DNA of 64,000 nt, from contig OY987243.1 in NCBI GenBank assembly GCA_963920765.1, positions 25,973,419 to 26,037,418 of the forward strand. The letters are read 5' to 3'. The translations under genes were made by a program, and so were the position numbers. This document shows, piece after piece, positions 49,245-61,399 of the stretch. The notes under the pieces were generated by a model, which did no database searches, had not been told where the DNA came from, and worked only from the letters and a program-made list of their open reading frames with translations. Each line of letters opens with the position of its first letter. Within the stretch, counting starts at the first letter, position 1. The DNA is from Ulota crispa (taxonomy: Eukaryota; Streptophyta; Bryopsida; Orthotrichales; Orthotrichaceae).

Positions 49245-49326
49245 CTAGCCCTTCCGGGTACAAATCATTTTGATCCTCTCGTCATGGCCAACACTTGTAA
49301 TTTAGTTTCACTTCAGAGGTCCTCAT
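49245..49326 (-). promoter_or_regulatory. Three chained upstream ORFs in the HSF leader
   Basis: On the minus strand three ATGs precede the HSF start. uORF1 (49326-49282) has 14 codons, uORF2 (49285-49265) has 6 and uORF3 (49268-49245) has 7, each excluding the stop. Each stop overlaps the next start as ATGA, and uORF3 ends 18 nt before the main ATG at 49226. Such chains usually reduce main-ORF translation and can make it respond to stress. All three lie in one probable leader exon (49366-49227). Confidence 0.6.
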
Positions 49327-49366
49327 CAACCTGACGACTTGTTTACAGAGGAAGAATCTCAAACAG

Positions 49367-52300
49367 CTGCAATAGCACCCAAAAACATGTAAGATGGACA
49401 CTCAATGTAAGGTTCATCAAGATACCACAGCTTAAAACATCATTGAAATAAACAAAAAACATTTAGAGAAATGCAGCTCTTAGCTAAACAACCAAATGGA
49501 AATCGTACATGCATTGCTCTTATCATGATCAGTCAACAGCCAGGCCCGAGAACACAAAAATTTCTGATACTGTAGTTATTTGCTATCGTTAAACCTGTAA
49601 ATCACACCAGCGAAATGGCATACCCAAGAACTTATTTAAATAGTCCTTGACCAAATGCACGTGTTCACTTTAAAGGAGCTACGATTGACCATGACATCGA
49701 CTAGCACGAGGAACAAAGAAACGCGTAAACCTCGGCCATCAACTTCAACGCCTGAAGCGTCGTATGTGACCTAAAATAGAGACATTCTTTTTCCAAATAC
49801 ACGTTCAACAATCCCCTAGTCAACTCGTTTCTTTCTCCGACAATGGATCATACAAATTACCAACCATACAGACAACCAGGTCAACAATACAAGTTACAAT
49901 ATCTATTCAAACTAATTGGTTCTAGAAGATAACAAAAGTGGTTTCTTCTCACAAAATACGAAGGAACGCTGATTTAACTCTAGATGTTCTGGAAAGATCT
50001 ATCTAGCAAACACAGCAGCCAAGCCATATTAAGGCAAAAACGCTGACTAGAGTTCTACTGACTCTCAAATCAGAATAGCCTGGTTTCATTTCCATTCATA
50101 ATACGGGCACTGTAGGTAAGTTTCCCAGATTCGGATAGGTGGCATTCGGACAGTGCTTGACAATACATTACGTTCGAAGCCCAGAGAAAAAACTTTACAA
50201 TTACAATGTTAACAGTTCAGGCCAACAAAACCAAGCGGTTTGGATTACGTCTAAACACACTCTAATTCGTACTCGAGCTCACACTCAGATTTACAGATCC
50301 TTGATCCCCTCCTAACCTCACCAGAGAATTATAGTAATGCAGACGATGCTTCACTTTGCCTTTCAAATGAAGATCCAAAACAAAAGTGACTAAACAAAAG
50401 TGACTAGCGCCTTGCTCCTTCAGCAGTCCAAGTACTACAGCCCCAAGACCTACGCTACGTACAGCTTCAAAAATCCAACTGCTGCTGGATGAAATATCAA
50501 GCTAACAGACTCTGATTTCAAATCTCCAAAACTCCAGGAACAACAAGAGCAAACCTTAAAAAAAGACACAATCATCCACCTGTAGCTAGAAAAATTCAGC
50601 AACCACCTCAACAAAATACTATCGTTTCTACCAAAAACAAAGAACACTGAAGCTAAGAAACCAAAAATGTCCCTAGAAAAAAAAAGTTACACCTCCAACA
50701 AGTGTCACGAACCAGCAACTTGCATAACCACTGAAAATGATACCACCAAACGTTTAGGACTTTCACCAACAATGCCACTTTAAACCAAATCACACCAGAA
50801 AAGGAAAGGAAAACAAAATAATATATACACACATACATACAGCCTGATACTAACTAAAATCCTCTTAAACCAGATACTCCAACCCTGCCGCTAAAATTCA
50901 CTCGAACCTAAACCACCTAGAAACCAAGAACCTGTCATCGGCACTAACAACCAGACACTCAAACCAGCGGATATTAACAACAGCTCCTCATGTAATCGAA
51001 CCTAAACATCTAAACGACCAAAAAACCAGAGCAACGAACGCAGGCCAAATACACCTAGTCTACTCGATCCTAAAGCACCTCAAAATCAAGAACCAGAGCA
51101 TAACTGAAAACTGAAGCAGGCATACACTTTTAGTCTGATCAATCCTAAAGCACCTAAAAGTCAAGAACCAGAGAAAATGACTGAATACTGAAGCAGGCAA
51201 TACTGTCCTCGTCTAGTCGACCTTGGGAGCACACCAGAGAAATCACTTAAAACTGAAGCATGCCATACACTCCTTGTTTAGATCCTAAAGCACCTAAAAA
51301 TCAAGAACCAAGGAAATAACCGAAAACTGAAGCAGGCCATACACTCTTAGTCTGATCAATCCTAAAACACCTAACAATCAAGAGCCAGAGAAATGACCGG
51401 AAACTCCTAATTTAATCGATCCTTAAGCATCTAAGGGTCAAGAACCAGAGATATGGCGGAAAACTGAAGTAGGCCATACACTGAAGCAGAGGCCCTACAC
51501 TCCACGTGTACTCGAGCTTAGAGCACCTATAAATGAAGAAACAGAGAAATGACAAGAAAACTGAAGCAGGCCTGGTTTACTTGACCTTAGCGTACCTAAA
51601 AATCAAGAACCAGAGATACGACTGAAAACTGAAGCAAGCAGGCCATACACTCTTAGTTTAATCCATCCTAAAGCACCTAAAAATCGAGAACCAAAGAAAC
51701 GACTGAAAACTGAAGCAGGCCATACACTCCATACACTCCACTGTCTGCTCGAGCTTAGAGCACCTCAAAATGCAGAATCAGAGAAATGACAAGAAAACTG
51801 GAGCAAGCAGGCCTCGTCTACTCGACTCGACCTTAGCGTACCTAAAACATCAATCACCAAAGAAACGACTGAAACCTGACGCAGGCCATACACTCCACTG
51901 TCTACTCATCCTTAGAGCACTTAAAACTTAAGAACCAGAGAAATGGCCGAAAACTGAAACAGACCATACATTACTCGTCTACTCGACCTTAGCCTACCTA
52001 AAAAATCAATCACCAGAGAAAACGACTGAAACCTGAAGCATGCCATACACTCACTCACTCCAAGTCTACTCATCCTTAGAGCACCTAAAAATGCAGAACC
52101 AGAGAAATGACCAAAATCCGAAGCAAGCCCGGTCTACTCGACTCGACCTTAGAGTACCTAAAAAATCAATCACCAAAGAAACGACTAAAACCTGAAGCAG
52201 GCCATACACTACTCCACGTCTACTCATCCTCACAACACCTAAAAATCAAGAACAAGAAGTACATACAGAAAGTGGAAAAACAGAAGAAGGTGCAGAAATC
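49367..52300 (-). other. Probable 5'UTR intron of the HSF gene
   Basis: A splice acceptor reading TTGCAG lies just above 49366 on the minus strand. The upstream sequence has no open frame of coding quality, and the next GC-rich, leader-like segment begins only near 52.3 kb. I infer a leader intron of roughly 3 kb; a candidate donor GTATGT is at about 52261-52266. Its distal part is filled by a minisatellite (51055-52310). Confidence 0.45.
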
Positions 52301-52310
52301 AAGAACCAGA
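51055..52310. repeat. Minisatellite of about 75-85 bp units upstream of HSF
   Basis: Units share 'aaagcacctaaaaatcaag', 'aaccagagaaatgac', 'gaaaactgaagcaggccat' and 'acactc'. By eye there are about 15 imperfect units with internal deletions, from about 51055 to 52310; weaker copies extend to about 50880. The unit does not encode a continuous frame across the array. Confidence 0.85.
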
Positions 52311-52830
52311 GTGAGCGAGCGAGATTCGAGGAGCGACGACGACGACACCGCTGCAGCAACAGCAACTCGTAGGGCCAGCAGGGGCGGCTGCGAGAATGGT
52401 ATGAGACGATGCGGAGATTGTTGATGTGCGTGGAAGGTGGACCGTTATAAGTTAGTAAGTTAGGTGAGGAGGGAGCTGTTGTTGTTTGTTGTTGCAACAG
52501 CGAAGGTGAGTGAGTGAGTAGAAAATTGCATTACTAGGCGTGTTCAGCAAGGGAAGGTGAGCGAGAGGTGCGAAGAAGGAGAGTGAGGCGTCGAAGGAGA
52601 GAGGAAAAGGGGGAGAGAGTAGGGGTGCGTCATTGGCCTCGTTCTTTGGCTGGTGAGTGGTGGGGAGTGGGGAGCTAGAGAGAGAGGGGGGGGGGGTTGT
52701 GCGAGGAGAAAGGACGACGACGACGCAGGCGGGGTGGTGCGAAATGCTTGGAAGATTGGGGGACGAGAACGAAACTTCTGCTGCTGCTGCTGGTGCACGT
52801 CGACGGTACGTGGACGTGGGTGGACGTGGA
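52300..52830 (-). promoter_or_regulatory. Probable HSF promoter and first leader exon
   Basis: This stretch is GC- and GA-rich on the plus strand (CT-rich on the minus strand), with CTG/CAG and CGA runs and a poly-G tract at 52687-52697. Frames on both strands are low-complexity. The position just upstream of the inferred leader intron suggests the transcription start. No heat shock element of three modules was found within it. Confidence 0.4.
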
Positions 52831-52949
52831 CGATCGTTTATGGATGACGATCGTTTATGGATGACGATCGCTTATGGATGACGATCGTTTATGGATGACG
52901 ATCGTTTATGGATGACGATCGTTTATGGATGACGATCGTTTATGGATGG
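52831..52949. repeat. 17-bp minisatellite, seven copies, containing CGATCG
   Basis: The unit CGATCGTTTATGGATGA starts at 52831 and recurs every 17 bp at 52848, 52865, 52882, 52899, 52916 and 52933. One copy has a T-to-C change (CGATCGCTTATGG) and the last ends in GG. Near identity indicates recent expansion. It lies directly upstream of the presumed HSF promoter. Confidence 0.95.
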
Positions 52950-53134
52950 TTCGTCACCGTTTTTTTCTCGTTTGCTCGTCGACAAGAAGCTTAAGTGGAC
53001 TTGGACGTGGTCGTTTGTTTTTCCGGCTGATTCGTCAGGCTTGGTTTGCTCGTCGATAATATGTGGACTTGGACGTGGACGTTAGTTTTTGGGTGATTTG
53101 TCACACTTTGTTCCTGGTTTGCTCGTGGACAATA

Positions 53135-53460
53135 GGGGGCTTCAAACATAAAATCTGGTCTTTGATCTTCTCACCTCAAAGATCTGCGCTCACTAGTGAA
53201 TTGTTTTTGTTCTCTCACACATCCAAAGTCTAAGACACCCGTGAGTTTGTGGAAGTTTTTGCGAGAGAAGTTTCAAGGTTTGAAAGTGCAGGTGAACGAG
53301 CCCGTTAGAAGTCACGAAAGTGAGTTTCTGAAGTTCACTCCTCACGTGAATCACGTTAGGAGTGAAGTCCAGAGGTGAGTCACGTCAAGGTTCACTAGTG
53401 AATTCACAGAGGTGAATTGCGACGTGAGTCACTGAAAAAAGTTGATGTTTGAAGCCCTCT
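53135..53460. mobile_element. TIR MITE upstream of HSF with G-box and HSE-like motifs
   Basis: GGGGGCTTCAAACAT at the left is mirrored by ATGTTTGAAGCCCTCT at the right, with AATA next to both ends as a possible duplication. The interior contains GAAGTTTC (53267-53274, a two-module HSE match), CACGTG (53343-53348) and several TGAGTCAC/GTGAATCAC words. These are sequence matches only. Confidence 0.7.
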
Positions 53461-53600
53461 AATATGTGGACTTGGACGTTTGTTTCTGGCTGATTCATCA
53501 TTCTTTGTTTCTAGATTAGTTATTGTGTGAATTTGTTTAGTAGTTGTCAGGATTGGTTTTGGTTTGGTTAAGTTGGTTTAGTTGTTGGCTGAGTTGATTA

Positions 53601-54174
53601 CTCCCTCTGTCCCAATATAAAGCTCCAAATTAGGCATAGTTTTTGTCCCACTAAAAAGCTCCCTTTTGTTAATTTCAATTGTTGAGAAAGCATTTGTCAT
53701 GTCCAATGATCTCATGGGAGTAAGCTAAGCAATTAAAGAGCATTCCTCTCTTAACAAGCTTGGCCTTGCCTATATGAGGTACTATTGTTGCTACTAATCT
53801 TTAAATCATTAATATTGAGGAGCTAGCAACATGTACAAATACGGTACTTTTTTCATGGAATTTGGGTGCTCAAACATCAACATCAAAGTTGGAGATTTTG
53901 CACACATTTGATAGATGGTATATTGATTCTAGAATGCATGTGTCATCATTACAAAGACTAAAATAATGAGGAGCCTTACAAACAATGCACAAATATGGTA
54001 CTTTTTGCATGGAATTTGGGTGTCTAATTGGCAACATAAAAACTTGAGATTTTACAGATATTTGGTAGGTGGTATTTTGATTCTAGAATGCATTTGTCAT
54101 TAGCATAATAATTAAAAATACAATTTATCCCTCATAGAGAAGTTTTTTGGAGCTTTATAATGGGACAAAGGGAG
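53601..54174. mobile_element. Long Stowaway-like MITE with TA target duplication
   Basis: CTCCCTCTGTCCCAATATAA at the left and TTATAATGGGACAAAGGGAG at the right, flanked by TA. The 574-bp interior has an imperfect internal duplication: 'gtacttttttcatggaattt' at about 53840 and again at about 53998. No transposase. Confidence 0.85.
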
Positions 54175-54179
54175 TACTT

Positions 54180-54930
54180 GATTTTGTCATTAGCTGCTAG
54201 ATCAAAATGGTTTGATATTTGGTAAAACTAGTTTTGTTGAACTAGTTTAGTTGTTGGATCAATTTGTATGGTTAAATTGGTTTAGTTGTTTGCTGAATTG
54301 GTTTCAACACAGGCGGAACTCATTTAGTGATTGGTAGTTTTGGTTCAGTAGAGTTGGTTTAATTATTAGAAGAATCGGTTTTGTCATTAGCGGCTTAATC
54401 AAATTGGTTCAATCATTGGCAAAATGGGTTTTATTGAATTGGTTTAGTTGTTAGATTAGCTTAGTTGTTGGGACAAATTGGTTTAGTTGTTGGATAAATT
54501 GGTTTAGTTGAACTAGTTTTGTCATTGGCAAAATTAGTTTAATCTTTGGCAAAATTGGATTAGTTGTTGGTTAAATTGGTTTAGGCATTGGTAGAACTCA
54601 TTTAGCTATTGGTAGAATTCATTTTGGTCATTGGCAAAAACAATTTAGTTGAATTGGTGTAATTGATGGCAGAATTGGTTTAGTTGTTGGCAGAATTATT
54701 TAGTCAAACTAGTTTAGTTGTTGGCAAAATTGGTTTCATCAAAATAATTTAGCCATTGACAAAAAAAAAGGTTTAATCAAACTAGTTTAGTTGTTGGCAG
54801 AATGAGTTTAGTTGTTGACATAATTGGTTTAGTTGTTAACAAAACTCATTTAGTAGTTAACAAAACTTGTTCTGTTTTATGGAACTTGATAAGTTGGAAC
54901 TTGTTTACATGTTAATGAAGCTTAATTAGT
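54180..54930. repeat. Degenerate array of 'ttggtttagttgttggcaga'
   Basis: A unit of about 20-22 bp, consensus 'attggtttagttgttggcaga', recurs irregularly for about 750 bp, with weaker traces back to 53520. Many units have drifted. Translation in any frame gives no conserved protein. Confidence 0.8.
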
Positions 54931-56491
54931 TGGGACTAGTTTAGTTGTTTGGACAAGTGTCTACGGGCATTTTGAGCTTCATAACCCCTCCATTGGTAAA
55001 ACTTTTAACTTTTTTATATCCTCAACCAATTTTTAGGTACATGCACAAGATATTGCCTACATATCTTTATACTAATACATCAAGTGGATTTTTATCATAA
55101 GAAATTTGAAGGTCTTTATCAATGCCAAAAATTTCAACTTTTTTGTTAGAGGGGGAAGGAGAGGAAAAAGGAGGGAAAGGAAGTGTGAAAAGTCATAGGA
55201 AATTGAGGGGGGTGGGAGACAAAAAGGGAGGGTGAAAAGTGAATTGAAATTGAGAGAGGACAGAGAGGAAAAGAGAGGGAAAGAAAAGGTGAAAAAGGAA
55301 GGTAGAGAGAGGAACAAGTCAAACAAGATAAACACCTAAAATAGAAAAGACAAAAAATTAGACTATGCAAATTATGCGTAAGGCATATTTGTTAAAAATA
55401 TACTCAAATATTTTGGAAAATTTGGCCAATTTTAGTCCAATAAATTCAAATCTCAACAAACAATTTGTCCTTTTGCTCAATTGAATTTCTACTATTTTTT
55501 TTTAATCTTTCTCCTCATTGGTTGGGACTCTTTCAATACCTAAATTCTCTCTTATGTTTTCCTTGACATACATCTCTTGTTTATTTGTTGATGTTCAAGC
55601 ACGTCCATTTGATGATGCTGCATGGATGGACAAAAGCTTGCAAAGGGAAGTGCATGGTTTAGTGGTTCAAAGGGAATACTTTAAACATGATTTTTAGTAT
55701 TAGCAATTTCAAAGGTTAATTAAAAAAAAGTTTGTTTGAGGCGTTTTTTGGAGGAAAATCATGCAAAATCAACTTTTTCATGAGAAAACCAGAAAGTGAA
55801 GACAAGACTCATGGGTCCTCTAGTTTCAAAATATAAATAAAAAGATTATAACAAGCCTTGAAATCATTTTGAAAATTACCAGATTGTTTTCTTGCAAAAA
55901 TAATTGGAAGGAAAATATGACTTAGTTCCATGGTATACCAAGCTTTGGAGCCCCTTATTGTTCTTACCTAAAATTCATATCTTTTTGTAGGAAGTTTTAA
56001 AAAAAACACATCTAGCAAGGTACATAAAAGTGCTAACATGGAATCTTTGTAAGGAAATGTAAAGAAAACATTCAAAAAGAGGTGAAAGGATAAACAATTT
56101 TTTTCAAGAAACCTACCAAGCTCTAAAACCTTATGCTAGAATGTTTTTGGTTAATCAAAGAAAATCAAATTCTCTCTTAATAAGTTTTATGCAATAGTGA
56201 TAATTTTTACATCTATTTGCTTATGGAGATTCTCAATATGTCATGAAAAAGTCAAGTTACTTATACATAAGAGGTAAGTCAAGCGTCACATCCCTTTGTG
56301 TTCAAAATTTCAAGTGTCACGTCCCCCACAAATTGACACTAAAAATCTCAAGAGACACCTTCCACAAGATTGATGCATAAAATTCCAAGTTAGAAGTGCA
56401 CAAGAAAATCAAGCAAGAGGTAAAGAAATCTCTCAAGCGTCACATCCATTGAGGCTAAGACTTAGAAACAAAAGGACAACAAGCTAGTTCA
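54931..56491. other. AT-rich intergenic DNA with a GA-rich tract
   Basis: A purine-rich strand bias (gagg/aaag repeats) runs from about 55145 to 55320, a possible polypurine tract. Nothing else was recognised. Confidence 0.5.
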
Positions 56492-56778
56492 CTACACCAA
56501 ATAGTGCATTTAGGTTGCCTTATCATGGACATTACCTCATAACTCATGGCTTAACCACTTGGAGACCCATGAAACTATTTAGATACTAGGATTTCACATG
56601 GTTTACAACATAGACACCACTAATATGTCTTTATGTAGTTCTTTTTGTTATTAAAGCCTTCAAAGTTGTTTGTAGCAATAATTATTGCTGGAAACTACTG
56701 TAGCAGCAATAAGTATTTGAATAGTGTGAAATGTCAAGAAATTAGTGTGGAGCAACATAAACGTAGTATTCAATGTAG
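56492..56778. mobile_element. TIR MITE (CTACACCAAATAGTGC family), second copy
   Basis: Starts CTACACCAAATAGTGCATTT and ends '...AGTATTCAATGTAG'. TTCA flanks both sides (or TTC if the outer A/T belongs to the element). Shares internal phrases with the 2769-3089 copy, including 'acctcatgactca' variants and 'cacctggag' variants. Confidence 0.8.
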
Positions 56779-58150
56779 TTCACTTTGTTAATAAAATTTG
56801 AGTTAAAGAAAGGGACAAATGGGTAGAGGGGAAAGGCAAGTACATAACTGGATTAAAAACCACAATTTTTCTCTTGCAAAAAGGGTGGAGTAATTTGTGC
56901 TCGAGATCAACAATTTGTGTAAAATTAATAAGAGCTTTTAAACCATCTTTTACATAGCAAAATACATAAAAGTATCACAAGCATCGCCTCTCCTGCATAA
57001 TAAATAACATAGTGAAATGACCAAATGACAACAAATCATATTTATTCAATTCATTGTCTTTTTTCATCTAAAACCATAGCCATGAAACATTGTAAAAGAA
57101 CTACAAATTTCTTGCCAAAAATGAACCAAGAAATTGCATTGGAAATTTTTGATATTTTTTTGTGAAAAAATATTAGAGCTTCAAAATCTTTCTTTGGGTT
57201 GTTTGGCTAAGAACATTGCTAAATGTGCAAATAGTTTCAGTCTTGATTATGTGATTCTTACAAAAAAATCTAACTATATAAAAAGTTGGTAGACACTTTA
57301 CTAGAATAAACTACACTTGTGAGAAATATTAGTTAAGAATAAGGATCAATTTTGAATAAGAGTAGAGATTATTGAAATTTGGGGCCATTTTAACCACTAT
57401 CAATCCATATGGTTCCAACATTGGCCTCAAAGACTCAAAGATCTTGTATGTATGGTGGCACAAAAAAATACCATCTAATTTGGTCTTTCTAAATACAAGG
57501 CCACAACATCACATTGGGCTTGGACACCAAGGTACCATGCTCGGGACAAAGCTCCTTAGGATAAAGAAGTTGTATGATGCATCAAACCTTGTTTGAATCT
57601 ACTCCTTTTAATCTTTTTTCCAAACTTTGGGATCAAATTGGATTTTTAAGGGTTAAAATCTTGTTACATAGATAATAATTGTTTATTGATGTCTTATATC
57701 TAGAATTAGGTAGAACTTTTATACTAATGTATGTTCTAGACCTCCTAGTGCAGTGACATACTCAAACAAGTGTCGTAGAAACTCTATCCTTGCAATCTAA
57801 AGCCATTTTGAACATTTGAATGGCTAATTTTTGTGTGAAGCTTTTTTGCTCTCATTATAATAAAATTGTTATTGAGGCCTATGTTCTTGTATCTTAAAAA
57901 CCTTGAAACCAATAAGTTAAAACCATGTTTATAAGCTTTGAAACTTTTTGAAGAAAGTGATTGAATAAACATGCTAAGAAAAGTACATTGAATTTTTAGT
58001 TTTGAGATATGACTTTGGTTATTTTGGAATAAAAATATATCATTTAAAGAATCAATTTTTCTAATTTATAGTTTTAATGGTTTAAAAGCATTAAAATGCC
58101 TTTTTTTGCTCAACATAACTAATTTATAAACTTAGAACTAGATAAAATCT
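56779..58150. other. AT-rich intergenic DNA
   Basis: No gene, array or TIR pair recognised. Longest frames are short and without family resemblance. Confidence 0.5.
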
Positions 58151-59370
58151 TCTCTTTGAAGCAAAATTATAAACATGTTTTTATATATTTATAGATTTAT
58201 TTATTTTTATATTTACATATTCAAACAATTATGTATTTATATATTTATACATTTATGTACGACTTTACGCACCCATTGTACCAACGAGATTATGCTCCCA
58301 CCTCCTAATCCAATGCCCCCCTATCCCTGTGAGTTGTGGTGCGATTGCCAGTGACGGTGCAACTGCCAATGATATGTTGTTAACATCTAGTAAAGAGTTG
58401 TAGGTGATTTTACTTTATACCATGTATAACTTTGGTTCAACTTGTACTCTACTCTATTTTTTAGGTGGAACTAAAAATGGACTATGCGGAATCGTCCTCC
58501 CCACCTACAAAATTGTTAAGTTCAACCACCACCACTGCACAATATTCTATTATAATATAGATTCACATATTTATTAATTTATTAATTTATATATTATACG
58601 TTTGCATATTTACGTATTTATATACTTATATATTTATATATTTGCATGTTTATTTGTTTCTATATTTACATATATGCTTATGTTTTCACTGGTGATCCCA
58701 AATATGATTTTCACTTTTAGCACAAGTGGCTAAAAACATTGCTAAAAAGCTAAAATTTTCAAATTTAACACTAAAAAGCTTACATTTTCCTTAGCTACAA
58801 GAAAAATTTGTTAGCAATATTGCTAATTTTAACCAATTTTCACATTATAAGTTCATAAATTTATATATTTATTCATTTATGTATTTTCAAATTTATATGT
58901 TTATATATTTATGTATTTACACATCTATGTATTTACATATTTATATGTTTACATATTTACATATTTATGTGTTTGTACATTAACATATTTATATATTTAT
59001 GTATTTACATATTTATATGTTTATGTATTTACATGTAGGTTCATATTTTCACATATTTATAAGTTCACATATTCACATATTTATAAGTTTACATATTTGC
59101 ATATTTATTCATTTTCCAAATTTGCATATTTATGTATTTACACATCTATATATATATATATTTATACATTTATGTATTTATATATTTACATATTTACATA
59201 TTTATGTGTTTGTGTATTTACATGTTTATACATTTATGTACATAAATATTTATACATTTATGTACATAAATATTTATACATTTATGTATTTACAAATTTA
59301 TATGTTTATGTATTTACATATTTGTACATTTTTATATTTACAAATTTATGCACTTATATATTTATATATG
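58150..59370. repeat. AT microsatellite-like tract (TATTTA/TACATA type)
   Basis: From about 58855 to 59370 nearly every six bases read 'atttat', 'atttac' or a close relative, with embedded 'tacataaatatt' repeats around 59235-59280. A shorter similar tract precedes it at about 58175-58260 and 58560-58680. Apparent tyrosine/phenylalanine-rich frames are simply translations of the repeat. Confidence 0.85.
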
Positions 59371-59399
59371 TTGTGCAACACAAGCTTTGAAATTTAGCA

Positions 59400-60957
59400 A
59401 AATATAATACAAAGTATAAAATTTCCTTTGTTAGGAGATTAACACCTTTTTTTTATGCTTGTTGATTGAATCTCAAAAAGATAAAGTCAGAATGCAATTC
59501 CATCTAAAACAAAATAATATCACATAATCATTGGAATTTAGCACAATGCAATGAAAAATACAAAAATTATTTGTTATGAAATCAACACTTTACTTTTAAT
59601 GTTAGTTGATGAAATTTCTAAAAGATAGTACAAAATTGCAATCTCAATAAAAATGACATTGTCCAACTTAAGCTTTAAAATTTAGCAAAATACGGTAAGA
59701 ATTACAAAATGCACTCCATTATAAAATCAACACTTTATTCTTAATGATAGTTGTTTGATTCTTAAGAAAATAAAGTTAAAATGCAATTCCATCTAAAATA
59801 AAATTGTATAACACAAGCATTAACAACAATGTTGTTTGAGAGCACATTTTAAAACTGAAAACTCAACACATTATTTCAATATGTAGTAAATCATCTCCAT
59901 GCCTCTTGATCTCTTTTGGAAGTGGTGCATAAACCCAAATGTTCTTCTAGTGTTAAGACACCATCTATAAAATTGCTTTTGATTTGTTTAGAAGTATGAT
60001 GTTCATCAACAAGATTGCTTATTGCCATTTTTGAAATTGCATTTTTTTCACTAGCTCTATTCAATTTAGCATTTAAAACATTGCAATCTTTAAAGGTTTC
60101 CTCTTTGATTTTATGGTGAGGTTGACATTCTTTGTCAACTTTGTTGTTTGGTTTAGATCCTTTTCTACTTCATCATCAATTGTTGTGCAGAGATCATCAA
60201 ATTTGCACTTTTTTTTGTGATATGAATTTGGAATGTCTTGCATAATTGCTATTTTTTGGTGGTCATTGTTGTTATTATACATTTTCTTGCATACATTCTC
60301 ACTCTCCATTCTTGTCTTTTTTCTTAAACAATCATTATATGAACTTGGGCTTGCACTTTTTGAAAGCCGGTCTTTTTTGTAAAATGTTGCGTTGATTTGG
60401 TTAGAGCAATTGGAGTGTTGTTGTATTTTTTGAACCTCACTTGTTCATCTTTGGAATGAGATTGCTTGATGTTTGTTATGTTCATAATGCTTTGGCTCAT
60501 TTCTTTGTGATAAATGGTATAGAAGCATCTTATCACATTTATGTTTATGATGCTTGTAATAACAATCATCTTTCTTAATATCAAACATTTTACTATGATT
60601 TTTATATTTGTGATGACTATTATGTAATTCCCTAAACCTATGTGAAACTTACAATCTTGCCCTTTTGAATATCTATTACCTGCACGGCAATGCCTACATT
60701 ATATCTTAATTTTATTTGACATCTTGTCCCTATTTACAAAACTACACAAAACATCAGGTTTTGTATAATAAATAATTGCAAAGCAAAAAAAACACAAAGA
60801 TTTCATGTATTCAATTTGTGCAATATAAAATTAACATGATAAGAGTTTTTACATTGAAAAACTTGAGATTTTTGCAACAAGATTGGTCAAAAATAACAAA
60901 TGTGTTTTGTGATGATATATAAAGACTTCAAACACACACAAATATTCTCTCAACGTA

Positions 60958-60961
<4 letters not shown>
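59400..60961. other. AT-rich intergenic DNA
   Basis: Between about 59390 and 59830 three diverged copies of a block containing 'gaatttagcaaaata', 'ttgttatgaaatcaacactt' and 'gttgattgaatctcaaaaa' variants follow one another at about 130-160 bp spacing. On the minus strand 60073-60600 has two short lysine/histidine/asparagine-rich frames in different phases with no recognised family. Confidence 0.45.

Positions 60962-61003
<42 letters not shown>
60962..61003. repeat. (TA)n microsatellite, left of a MITE
   Basis: About 20 uninterrupted TA dinucleotides ending directly at the left end of the TIR element 61004-61401. A second (TA)n tract follows the right end. Confidence 0.95.
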
Positions 61004-61005
<2 letters not shown>

Positions 61006-61399
61006 AATTACTTTAATGACACCTTAAATTGCTAACGAGACACCCCCTTTGAGCATGAAATTTCATCATTTAGTGTTATTGTTGATATATTCAAGTGGTC
61101 CATCATTCATTCAATCATGGCATTATCACCTCCTTGAAAGAAAACATGACAATCACAAATTTTTGTTGAAATTAATTATTGCACCAATACTATTTTTTGG
61201 TGGATTTTTGCTTTAAGTAACTCAAAAGTATTGTATTTTTAGTTTCAAATTTAAGCACATTTATTGTTTTTTACTATAGCCTAAGAATGATAAAGTTGAA
61301 ACAAATTTTTGATCCAAATTAAAACATCAGTATTAAAAATCACATTTCATGCTCACAGGGAGTGTCTTGTTAGCAATTTAGGGTGTTGTTGTAGTAATT

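Noticed and set aside
52107..52881. Several 60-105-codon frames around the HSF promoter
   Set aside because: They are low-complexity translations of minisatellite, CAG/CGA and GA-rich sequence in several phases on both strands.
58911..59397. Long open frames rich in tyrosine, phenylalanine and isoleucine
   Set aside because: They are read-through of the A+T hexamer tract; two frames are open together and neither has codon bias or domains.
60073..60600. Two minus-strand frames rich in lysine, histidine and asparagine
   Set aside because: They lie in different phases, have no recognised motif and fit the local base composition. A decayed gene cannot be excluded but is not supported.
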